Positions 25,311 to 33,015 of a stretch of 64,000 nucleotides of DNA are shown one piece after another. The position numbers and the translations under genes are program-made. Each line of letters starts with the position of its first letter. Position 1 is the stretch's first letter. Location of the stretch: assembly GCF_034259425.1 (NCBI RefSeq), contig NZ_JAXIVU010000007.1, forward strand, positions 62,001 to 126,000. Reading direction: 5' to 3'. The DNA comes from Denitrificimonas halotolerans (GTDB lineage Bacteria; Pseudomonadota; Gammaproteobacteria; Pseudomonadales; Pseudomonadaceae). Under the pieces are notes generated by a model that did not search any database, was not told where the DNA came from, and worked only from the letters and a program-made list of their open reading frames with translations.

Positions 25311-26042
25311 CTACTGTTTTATCTGAACTTGTCGAGCGTAACGCGTATGTTCGAGCAGAGATTGGGTTGTATTAAATAAACTCAATTCTTGTAAAGTACT
25401 TCGTGTAGGCAATGAGAGCGCCAACTCTCCACGCTCACCACGTGCTAAAGCCTCTGCAGGATTAATCCAGATGTGATCCACTGCTTCCTGCCCATCGGGT
25501 ACAGGAGTCTGTTGCAGAGGTGCTGCAGCTACAAAAAATCGCGTGTCATAACGACGAGGTAACCCCTCTGGAGTGATCCAGTGACTAAAAAAAGCTAAGC
25601 GCTCCACCGCCGCATTCAGCCCCCTAGAGCGGAATACATCCGCTAAAGTCAATTGCCCATTATTCAGATGCTCACGTAAACCAGCGTAATACTCCACGTC
25701 GCTCGGTTGGGCAATTTCCACATAGTCACCATTGGCATCATGGGCTAAAAGTAGGCCGACTTCTTCAAAACTTTCGCGGATGGCAGCAATCATATAAGCC
25801 AGCCCACCCCTTTGGATTCCTAGCATACGACTGACCTCAGCATCACTTACCCCACTACACAGGGCTTGCATGCTTGCACAGCTATCCAAAGGATCGACTG
25901 CCCCCCCAGGAAACACATAATAACCAGGCATAAATACAGCCTGAGGGGTGCGCTGCATCAAATACACTTCAATCCCGCTCGCACAGTCACGGGTTAAAAT
26001 CAGTGTGGCAGCTGGACGCGGAACTCTTATTATTTTAGACAT
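25311..26042 (-). CDS. Nudix hydrolase (NUDT19-like)
   Basis: A 243-residue Nudix family protein. It begins IRVPRPAATLILTRD; the Nudix box is split by an insertion as in the NUDT19-like branch: FPGGAVDPLDS, then about 40 residues, then AAIRESFEEVGLLL, giving the REx2EExG metal-binding core. Substrates of this branch include CoA derivatives in eukaryotes; the bacterial substrate is unknown. It lies upstream of dtd on the same strand. Confidence 0.85.
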   Translation of the reverse strand: MSKIIRVPRPAATLILTRDCASGIEVYLMQRTPQAVFMPGYYVFPGGAVDPLDSCASMQALCSGVSDAEVSRMLGIQRGGLAYMIAAIRESFEEVGLLLAHDANGDYVEIAQPSDVEYYAGLREHLNNGQLTLADVFRSRGLNAAVERLAFFSHWITPEGLPRRYDTRFFVAAAPLQQTPVPDGQEAVDHIWINPAEALARGERGELALSLPTRSTLQELSLFNTTQSLLEHTRYARQVQIKQ

Positions 26043-26194
26043 AGCAGACTCTCGAATAGAGAAAAATCCTAGTATTCCACTGACGTTGAACTCAATGCCC
26101 AGTGTTGCAACACGCTAGCCTATATCATCATGCACTAACGTCATCCAACATTTCACAAAGGAGTAGACTCAACAGCTTCAATTGCGTCATAGAA

Positions 26195-27372
26195 TTGACA
26201 TCCTCCCCGACCTAAAGGACGGAGGTTCCTACTGCTAGACGACCATGTCCGGCCGCGAGAATGTTACGTGCCGCGTTGATATCGCGATCGTGGGTGACAC
26301 CACACCCATTGCACGTCCATTCTCTTATTCCAAGTCCTGCGATACCTTTCGGCCTCGACTCGGGCAAACTGCCGCAACTCGAACAGGTTTGGGTGGTGTA
26401 TGCCTCGTCAACTTCCTTAAAAACAATGCCTGCGTGAGCGCATTTATAGTCCAGCATTGTTTTTAATTGACCCCATCCAGCGTCCAGCACTGACTTGGCC
26501 ATCGTGGTTTTAACGAGTTTTAAACTACTGACATTACCGACATAGATTTCATCGCAGCGATTGACCAGCTTACGGCTGAACTTGTGCAGGGCATCTTTTC
26601 TACGGTTAGCGATTTTCGCATGAATGGTTTTGACTTGGGTTTTATTTCTGGCTCGTTGCGCTATGGCTAATTTTTCCTCAAGGCCACGGTAGAAGCGGCC
26701 CGCTTCCAGCTTGGTGCCATCCGAGCAGGTAGCTGTATCAATTAAGCCAAGGTCAGTACCGATGCGGTCTTGGCCTTTGCTTGGTTCGATCTCCATATCA
26801 ACCACAACATTGAAGTACCAGCGGCCACGGGCATCTTCGTTGAAGCTACCAGAGCGGAATTTATATTGGCTCAGGCCGTAGCTGTCCCACACCTTGAAGT
26901 AGTGGCCATTATGGTAGGCCTGCCGTTTTTCCATTGAGCTGCACCGGTATTGACGGGTATCCAGCCCAGTGAGCGGCTTACACCGCCTGATTTGCGCCAG
27001 TTCAGCCGCACCTTCTTAAACTGCTTGCGGCGTGTGACATACTCACCTGCAACGCACTGCAAGGTTTGGCTGTGCAGCCCAAGCTCTTTACCTGCGTCCT
27101 TTGTGTAGGGATGCATATCATACGCAGACAAAAACACACCACGCTCTTTGATCGAGCGTTGACTTAATTCATTAACAAAGTTCCAAACGAAATTGACGCT
27201 ACGAGCCATGCGGTTTAGCAAGGGCACATGCCTGTCTCGTACTCGAACTTTTAATGTTTTGGTGTGTTTTATCATACTGTATACAATACTAGCACCAACC
27301 TATACTGCAAAGACTTTAGCAGCCCTCGCTATCCATCCCCGCACTAAAAGTACGAGGTCTTACGCGCTTTTG
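26195..27372 (-). mobile_element. IS200/IS605-type tnpB-only element, copy 3
   Basis: Third copy: TTGA at 26195-26198 (TCAA right end on the minus strand), the CCCCGACC/GGACGGAG hairpin variant next to it, and left end at 27372 preceded on the minus strand by TTAT (plus ATAA, 27373-27376). The left-end block that holds the TTAAGGGG array in copy 2 is missing. It is inserted immediately beside the fbp terminator. tnpB is frameshifted and there is no tnpA. Confidence 0.87.
26212..27275 (-). pseudogene. tnpB: tnpB copy 3, single frameshift
   Basis: Nearly complete TnpB gene interrupted by one frameshift. The first frame (27275 down to about 26930) encodes the N-terminal part to WKNG. The second frame (26934 to 26212) continues YHNGHYFKVWDSYG to the zinc ribbon and DRDINAARN. 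Aligned with the intact copy, one base is missing near 26920-26930 (CTGCCGTTTTT here, CTGACCATTTTT there). The catalytic motif region remains (GTDLGL, CDEIYVGNVS, DRDIN), so the damage looks recent, unless a sequencing error explains it. Confidence 0.85.
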
Positions 27373-27377
27373 ATAAA

Positions 27378-27412
27378 GAAGCCCTATAAAACCAAAAGCT
27401 TTATAGGGCTTC
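27378..27412 (-). terminator. fbp terminator
   Basis: Perfect 13-bp inverted repeat GAAGCCCTATAAA / TTTATAGGGCTTC, 18 bases beyond the fbp stop on the minus strand and followed by TTTATC. It touches the left end of IS copy 3. Confidence 0.7.
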
Positions 27413-27430
27413 AACATACTGCCAAACAAC

Positions 27431-28438
27431 TTACGCGCTGTGATAGCCAGTGATTCGCTCAACTTCTTCTTTCGAACCTAAGAACACCGCAACCCGCTCA
27501 TGCAAAGATGTAGGCTGAATATCCATAATGCGCTGATGACCATTCGTCGACACACCACCGGCCTGCTCAATAATAAAAGACATCGGATTGGCTTCATACA
27601 TTAAACGCAACTTGCCAGGTTTTTCTGGCTCACGCGCATCACGTGGATACATGAAAATGCCACCACGCGTCAAAATACGATGTACATCGGCAACCATGGC
27701 TGCAACCCAACGCATATTGTAGTTCTTCTCAAGTGGACCTTCTTCACCTTGTAAAAGCTCATCAACATAACGCTTAACCGGTGCTTCCCAGTGACGTTGA
27801 TTAGACATGTTGATTGCAAACTCAGCAGTTTGCTCAGGAATACTGATATTATCGTGGGTCAAAATAAATGACCCCATCTCTGAGTCTAAGGTAAAACCTT
27901 TCACACCATTGCCCAAGGTGAGTACCAACATGGTTTGCGGGCCATAAATGGCATAACCAGCAGCAACCTGCTCGGTACCCGGCTGCAAGAATGCTTCTTC
28001 ACCAAGGTCGCCTTCATCGCCATTACGATCAGGGCAACGCAGTACTGAGAAAATCGTACCAACGGACACGTTTACATCAATATTGCTTGAACCATCTAAT
28101 GGATCAAAAACCAATAAGTAAGAACCTTTCGGGTATTTACCTGGGATCTGATATGCCTGATCCATTTCTTCCGAAGCCATACCCGCTAAGTGGCCACCCC
28201 ACTCATTCGCTTCTAGCAAGATTTCATTGGACAATACGTCCAACTTTTTCTGAACTTCACCCTGTACGTTTTCAGTACCCATGCTACCTAAAACGCCACC
28301 CAATGCACCTTTCGAAACTTGGTGATTGATCATTTTACAAGCACGCGCCACCACTTCGATTAAAAAGCGTAGCTCTGCCGGGGTTTGATGTGAACGTGTT
28401 TGTTCAATAAGGAAACGACTTAAACTCGTGCGTGACAT
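27431..28438 (-). CDS. fbp: Fructose-1,6-bisphosphatase class 1
   Basis: A 335-residue gluconeogenic enzyme hydrolysing fructose-1,6-bisphosphate. Signatures are FDPLDGSSNIDVNVSVGTIF (metal-binding DPLDGSS), the LTLGNGVKGFTLD segment, and KLRLMYEANPMSFIIEQAGG (substrate site). A TTG four codons upstream is open, but the ATG at 28438 has GGAGCG in place. It is single-gene, with its own terminator. Confidence 0.96.
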   Translation of the reverse strand: MSRTSLSRFLIEQTRSHQTPAELRFLIEVVARACKMINHQVSKGALGGVLGSMGTENVQGEVQKKLDVLSNEILLEANEWGGHLAGMASEEMDQAYQIPGKYPKGSYLLVFDPLDGSSNIDVNVSVGTIFSVLRCPDRNGDEGDLGEEAFLQPGTEQVAAGYAIYGPQTMLVLTLGNGVKGFTLDSEMGSFILTHDNISIPEQTAEFAINMSNQRHWEAPVKRYVDELLQGEEGPLEKNYNMRWVAAMVADVHRILTRGGIFMYPRDAREPEKPGKLRLMYEANPMSFIIEQAGGVSTNGHQRIMDIQPTSLHERVAVFLGSKEEVERITGYHSA

Positions 28439-28637
28439 GAAACGCTCCAACGGAGTAAGAAAAATATGCCGGCAAGTTTACCGCTTTATGACACTAAATG
28501 CTGCATCGGTTTTGCTTTGATTCCCCAGCCAAATAAAGTGCCAAGTGGCTGACAAATAAAACAGACATCAAATAAAATTAATATGGACATATAATTTCTT
28601 AGAAAGTTGAGTCACTGATGAATTACTCACACCTTTC

Positions 28638-28651
28638 TTGATCTGCATCAA
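28638..28651 (+). promoter_or_regulatory. FNR/ANR box upstream of ompW
   Basis: TTGAT-CTGC-ATCAA is an exact match to the FNR/ANR consensus TTGATnnnnATCAA, 79 bases upstream of the ompW start codon. ompW is FNR-controlled in enterics and ANR-linked in pseudomonads, so oxygen control is the inference. Confidence 0.85.
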
Positions 28652-28729
28652 ACAGCACAATGTTTCCTTCGGTAACATAAAATCAACGAGACAAACTATA
28701 TATTTATATATTACAAGCCGGAGCACATC

Positions 28730-29422
28730 ATGCGCAAAACATTATTTGCCACATCTTTATTAGCATTAGCTGTTGCAGCACCTTCCGTTCAAGCCCACCA
28801 AGCCGGTGATATCATCGTGCGTGCCGGTGCGGTAACTGTTCAGACCCATGAGAGTACTTCCAGCGTTAAGGGTGATCGTGGTGCCTTAGCTGGTGACAAT
28901 CTTGGTGGAAAAGCTTCAGTTAACAATGATACTCAACTGGGTTTAAACTTTGCTTACATGATCACTGATCAGTGGGCTGTTGAATTATTAGCTGCAACAC
29001 CCTTTAGCCATGATGTAAAAATCAAGGGAACTGGTCTCGTAGACGGTAAGCTGGGCAGTTTTAAACACTTGCCGCCAACGCTAAGTGCCGTGTACTACCC
29101 GTTAAAAAACAACTCTGCATTTAAGCCATATGTGGGCGCGGGTATTAACTACACTTGGTTCTTTGATGAATCTATTAGTGGTTCCGCCAAGAATAATGGC
29201 GCACGAGACTTCACTAGCTTGAATATCAACAACTCATGGGGTTGGGCAGCTCAAGTGGGTGCTGACTACATGCTGACCGACAACATCATGCTGAACGGTC
29301 AAATCCGTTATATTGATATTGACACCACAGCTTACGCAAGCCATAAAACTTTAGGTCGCGCTAAAGTGAATGTTGACGTTAAACCATGGGTTTACATGCT
29401 TGGTCTAGGCTACAAGTTCTAA
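28730..29422 (+). CDS. ompW: Outer membrane protein OmpW
   Basis: A 230-residue eight-stranded outer-membrane beta-barrel. It has a signal peptide ending SVQA-HQAG (cleavage about residue 22), HQAGDIIVRAGAVTV as the first strand, the FKPYVGAGINYTWF strand and a C-terminal YMLGLGYKF ending in Phe, the barrel-assembly signal. OmpW forms a hydrophobic channel and is a colicin S4 receptor in E. coli. Regulated probably by the FNR-type box upstream. A strong terminator follows. Confidence 0.95.
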   Translation: MRKTLFATSLLALAVAAPSVQAHQAGDIIVRAGAVTVQTHESTSSVKGDRGALAGDNLGGKASVNNDTQLGLNFAYMITDQWAVELLAATPFSHDVKIKGTGLVDGKLGSFKHLPPTLSAVYYPLKNNSAFKPYVGAGINYTWFFDESISGSAKNNGARDFTSLNINNSWGWAAQVGADYMLTDNIMLNGQIRYIDIDTTAYASHKTLGRAKVNVDVKPWVYMLGLGYKF

Positions 29423-29441
29423 TTTTAGAACCCGCAATACA

Positions 29442-29466
29442 AAACAGGCGCTTAATGCGCCTGTTT
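29442..29466 (+). terminator. ompW Rho-independent terminator
   Basis: AAACAGGCGC / GCGCCTGTTT, 10-bp stem with TTAAT loop, followed by TTATTTAT. Good intrinsic terminator 19 bases after the ompW stop. Confidence 0.9.
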
Positions 29467-29589
29467 TTATTTATACTTTAAAAAATTACTGTTTTATTCG
29501 AAGCAGCAATTCAGAAGTGAACTAAACTAACGAGCTGTTTTATACACATAAACGGTCACACGTTACACATTGATAAAAAACTCATCCAG

Positions 29590-30474
29590 TTACACATTCC
29601 GATAATAACTGTCCAATAAATCTGCTAATCCCATACGCCAAGCTCGCGGCTTAATTCCAAAAGTATGAGTAATTTTACGGGTATCTAGCACACCATGCTG
29701 CGGCTCAATAATTGCATCTGCAAAGCTAGCGTGAGCACGGGCTTCAACAGCCTGATTCAATTGCGGACGCCACGCCTTAGCCTCCGCTAAAATAGCTTGT
29801 GCAACAGATAAAGCTGTAGTTGCCTCCTGCCCACCATAATGGTAAGTCCCCCACAAAGGTGCGGCACAATCCAACTGTTTTAAAATAGCCAGAATCACTC
29901 GCGCAGCATCCTCGACAGGGGTTGGGTTACCACGCCGATCATCGGCCATTTCCACTAGCTCATGATCCTGTGCACGATGCAACACACGGCCAAGCATTCC
30001 ATCTGGACTGTCGTCTAGAAGCCAACCAACCCTTAATAAAATATGCTTCGAGCACAATGCTCGCACACTGTGCTCCATACGCAGCAGTGCCTGTCCTCGG
30101 GGGCTTAAAGGTTTGCACTCACTGGTTTCGTTATAAGCCGTGGCGCGAGCACCATCAAAAACACGATAACTGGAAGGCTGTAGCAAAATACAATCATAAT
30201 GTTTACACAACTGAGCTAAACGTTCGACTGCCTTTTCCTGAGGGATAAAATGCGTTGGATCTACAGCTCCCGCCTGAAACCAGTCATAGTAATAAGCTAA
30301 ATTAATTACCGCATCCGGACGCACTTCATCAATCATGCTGGTTAAGCTGGCCGCGTCCCAAGCCCCTTTTTCAGGCTTAGGTGCAGTGAAGTAAATATCA
30401 TCCTCTGCGCCTAAGCGCATTAAGGCCTGTCCTAGTGCGTTACCACCACCGAGCAAAACCAAACGCAATTGCAT
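29590..30474 (-). CDS. RmlD-like sugar-nucleotide/SDR family reductase
   Basis: A 294-residue extended short-chain dehydrogenase of the RmlD_sub_bind type. The N-terminal Rossmann motif is LLGGGNALGQAL; it continues with DAVINLAYYYDW, a PSSYRVFDG segment, and YNE at the place of the YxxxK-type site of RmlD. Classical RmlD reduces dTDP-4-keto-rhamnose. No rmlABC genes are nearby, and the YxxxK lysine is not obvious here, so substrate and even redox activity are uncertain. A GTG two codons upstream (30480) is possible; I prefer the ATG at 30474 behind GAGGGG. Confidence 0.75.
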   Translation of the reverse strand: MQLRLVLLGGGNALGQALMRLGAEDDIYFTAPKPEKGAWDAASLTSMIDEVRPDAVINLAYYYDWFQAGAVDPTHFIPQEKAVERLAQLCKHYDCILLQPSSYRVFDGARATAYNETSECKPLSPRGQALLRMEHSVRALCSKHILLRVGWLLDDSPDGMLGRVLHRAQDHELVEMADDRRGNPTPVEDAARVILAILKQLDCAAPLWGTYHYGGQEATTALSVAQAILAEAKAWRPQLNQAVEARAHASFADAIIEPQHGVLDTRKITHTFGIKPRAWRMGLADLLDSYYRNV

Positions 30475-30577
30475 ACCCACCCCTCAGTTTTTATACAGCT
30501 TTTTATATGCTTTATAGTATCTACCAAAACATGGCTGTACACCTAACAACCTATAGTGTCCTCACATGATAACAACA

Positions 30578-30604
30578 AAAAAGCCCCGCACTGCAGGGCT
30601 TTTT
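30578..30604 (-). terminator. ssb terminator
   Basis: AAAAAGCCC / GGGCTTTTT stem with a 9-base loop, 45 bases beyond the ssb stop on the minus strand; the A/T-rich stem ends give a U-tract on either strand. Confidence 0.85.
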
Positions 30605-30648
30605 ATACGACCTACATGTGTCTATAACATCGAGGTCACGCAGCCCAT

Positions 30649-31149
30649 TTAGAATGGGATATCATCATCAAAGCTATCGTAATCAGGTGCCGGTTGTGCA
30701 GCAGGTTGTACACTTGGTGTCGGACGCGTTGGCTGTTGTTGTACTTGTTGAGCAGGCTGCTGCGCGCGCGGAGTTGGTGCAGGACGGCTCGCACCATCAA
30801 AGTCACCACGACTATCAAGCATTTGCATCGTACCACCCATATCCACCACAACCTCTGTGGTATAACGCTTCACTCCATCTTTTTCCCACTCACGGGTTTG
30901 TAAACGGCCTTCGACATACACCTTTGAGCCTTTACGTAAATACTGGCCAACAATTTCTGCAAGCTTGCCAAAAAACACCACTCGATGCCATTCAGTACGC
31001 TCTTGCATCTGTCCAGTTTGCTTATCGCGCCAACTATCACTCGTTGCTAAAGTGACGTTAGCCACCGCATTGCCATTGGGCATATAACGTGTATCAGGAT
31101 CAGCACCTAAGTTACCAATTAAAATTACTTTGTTAATTCCACGAGCCAT
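30649..31149 (-). CDS. ssb: Single-stranded DNA-binding protein
   Basis: A 166-residue SSB. The OB-fold is recognisable from MARGINKVILIGNLGADPDTRY through EWHRVVFFGKLAE and YVEGRLQTREW (to about residue 110). A Pro/Gln-rich linker follows, then the acidic protein-interaction tip DDDIPF. It coats ssDNA as a tetramer and recruits repair proteins. TTG four codons upstream is in frame, but the ATG at 31149 has TTGGAG properly spaced. It lies 33 bases behind the MFS gene, same strand, next to uvrA, as in P. aeruginosa PA4232-PA4234. Confidence 0.96.
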   Translation of the reverse strand: MARGINKVILIGNLGADPDTRYMPNGNAVANVTLATSDSWRDKQTGQMQERTEWHRVVFFGKLAEIVGQYLRKGSKVYVEGRLQTREWEKDGVKRYTTEVVVDMGGTMQMLDSRGDFDGASRPAPTPRAQQPAQQVQQQPTRPTPSVQPAAQPAPDYDSFDDDIPF

Positions 31150-31182
31150 TTCATTCTCCAAACGGTCAGCACGCCAAGTGAC

Positions 31183-32550
31183 TTAAAGGTAAGCCTCAAC
31201 AGTTGCACGATCTGTCACTTGCGTATCAAATTTTACATAAACGGCAACTTCCTCTGCCACTAATACAGCTTCCTTCACACCCGCTTGCGAGCTTAAAGCC
31301 TGTAACCACTGTGTATCTTGCAACGCTGCAGGAGATAGCAAAAAGCGCATACTCGTTACATAAGGTGGCTCTTGCATATTAGCAGCAAAAACCAGCCAAA
31401 GTGCTGCAAGCGCAGCACAACCAGCAAAAACAACCGGCGCACCACCTAAGCTAAATAACCAACCACCCAGCATACCACCTACAGCCGCTCCTAAAAACTG
31501 GCTGGTTGAATAAACCCCCATTGCTGTACCTTTGCCACCAGCAGGTGCTTCCTTACTCACCAAGGATGGCAAAGTTGCTTCTAATAAATTAAAAGCAGTA
31601 AAGAAAATAACAGTGCCTATGATGAGCAAAATTAAACTTTGCCCAAACCACCAAAAAAACAATTCACTGAATAGTAAAACACTAATCGCCCCAATAAAAA
31701 CACGCTTCATCTGTCGCTTCTTTTCACCATAAATAATAAAAGGCACCATGGAGAAGAAGCCGATAAAGAGTGAAATTAAATACACCCACCAGTGTTCCTC
31801 TTTGGGCAATCCGCCCTGCTCCACCAAAGCCAAGGGTAAGGCAATAAAGCTCGCCATCAGCAAAGCATGCAAGACAAAAATACCTAGATCTAAACGTAAC
31901 AAAGCACGATTACGTAAAGTTGCTGCTAATACCGCCGGCGCCACACCGGACTCACGATGCTGTACCCGCACCACTGGCTTAGGCACCGCAAAAGCAATAA
32001 TAAAAATTCCTAAGATAGCCATAGCAGCGGTAAACCAAAACAAACCGGACAAACCAAATGCCCGAGTCACCAACGGCCCTATCACCATAGCAACAGCAAA
32101 AGATATTCCAATGCTGATCCCGATGAAAGCCATAGCCTTAGTACGGTGTTGCTCACGAGTTAAATCCGATAACAACGCCATCACAGCGGCAGAAATCGCC
32201 CCAGCACCTTGCAGCACTCGCCCCGCAATAACACCCCAGACAGACTCCGAAAGACCGGCCACTACACTACCAACAGCAAAAATCAGCAAGCCTATATAAA
32301 TAACTGGCAAGCGCCCAATACGATCAGAAATCATACCAAACGGGATTTGTAAAACCGCTTGAGTTAAGCCATAAGCACCAATTGCTAAACCGAGCAAGAA
32401 AGGTGTTGCTCCTGATAACTCTTGCCCATAGGTAGCAAGCACCGGCAATACCATAAACATGCCCAACATACGAAAGGCAAACACCAAGGATAAACCACTG
32501 GTTGCACGCCGTTCCTGAGCGTTCATTGCATTACTATTATGATCCTGCAT
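31183..32550 (-). CDS. Major facilitator superfamily transporter
   Basis: A 455-residue MFS protein with 12 predicted membrane helices (residues about 20-390) and a soluble C-terminal domain of about 70 residues after the AANMQEPPYVTS segment. The RXXQG-like DRIGRLP loop between helices 2 and 3 (MISDRIGRLPVIYIG) is typical of drug/H+ antiporters (YajR-like layout, where the C-terminal domain is a ferredoxin-like fold). Substrate unknown. The frame is open 79 codons further upstream, but GGGAGG precedes the ATG at 32550 and the N-terminus MQDHNSNAMNAQERR fits homologues. Upstream sequence is intron remnant. Confidence 0.88.
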   Translation of the reverse strand: MQDHNSNAMNAQERRATSGLSLVFAFRMLGMFMVLPVLATYGQELSGATPFLLGLAIGAYGLTQAVLQIPFGMISDRIGRLPVIYIGLLIFAVGSVVAGLSESVWGVIAGRVLQGAGAISAAVMALLSDLTREQHRTKAMAFIGISIGISFAVAMVIGPLVTRAFGLSGLFWFTAAMAILGIFIIAFAVPKPVVRVQHRESGVAPAVLAATLRNRALLRLDLGIFVLHALLMASFIALPLALVEQGGLPKEEHWWVYLISLFIGFFSMVPFIIYGEKKRQMKRVFIGAISVLLFSELFFWWFGQSLILLIIGTVIFFTAFNLLEATLPSLVSKEAPAGGKGTAMGVYSTSQFLGAAVGGMLGGWLFSLGGAPVVFAGCAALAALWLVFAANMQEPPYVTSMRFLLSPAALQDTQWLQALSSQAGVKEAVLVAEEVAVYVKFDTQVTDRATVEAYL

Positions 32551-32629
32551 GACACCTCCCTCTAATAGAGGTGCAATTCTAACAGGCAGAAGACTTTGTC
32601 GCAGCCTCCCTCTAGTGAGATCCAGTATT

Positions 32630-32993
32630 TCACAGGCTACACTAGAATTAGAAATTGAACTGAAAACGCATTTATGCAAGAAGTTAGGAAAAACGAAAGA
32701 AGAACGCAAGCGCAAAGTTGATCTAGTGCGATATGCAGATGATTCCGTAGTACTAGCAAACTCCAAAGACACGCTAAAAAATCGCACGTTACTTCATCCT
32801 AACGGCTATGCACAGGTTCACAGCCAGAATGGTCAATTACTCCTTAAATACAATGGTTTAAAGGATTAACCATTCGTCACAGTAACCGGGTCAGTGTAAA
32901 CTGGCTTGTTCATAAACTTGAGCCGTATGCTGGGAAACTCGCACGTATGGTTCTTAGGGGAAGATCAGTCGTAATGGCTCACCCTTACCCGAC
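32630..32993 (+). mobile_element. Group II intron remnant (RT fragment and domains V-VI)
   Basis: A short frame encodes KVDLVRYADDSVVLANS (32723-32773), the reverse-transcriptase active-site motif (YADD) of group II intron proteins, followed by an unrelated truncated tail. Further downstream, 32920-32953 is a 34-nt domain V: GAGCCGTA pairs with TATGGTTC, with a GAAA tetraloop and the AGC triad; one U/C mismatch sits in the upper helix. 32954 to about 32992 resembles domain VI and ends CCCGAC. Domains I-III and most of the protein are missing. The left limit is approximate. The remnant ends about 23 bases before uvrA. Confidence 0.82.
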
Positions 32994-33015
32994 CACTCGC
33001 AGAGCGAGGAATACA

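Noticed and set aside
32551..32787. N-terminal extension of the MFS protein by 79 residues
   Set aside because: GGGAGG and the homologous N-terminus support ATG at 32550; the extension is intron-derived antisense.
32549..32869. 106-codon frame as an independent gene
   Set aside because: The only meaningful part is the intron reverse-transcriptase fragment; the flanks are junk, so it was treated as an intron remnant.
32947..33015. 23-codon N-terminal extension of UvrA
   Set aside because: It reads through group II intron domains V-VI; the conserved UvrA start follows GTG at 33016.
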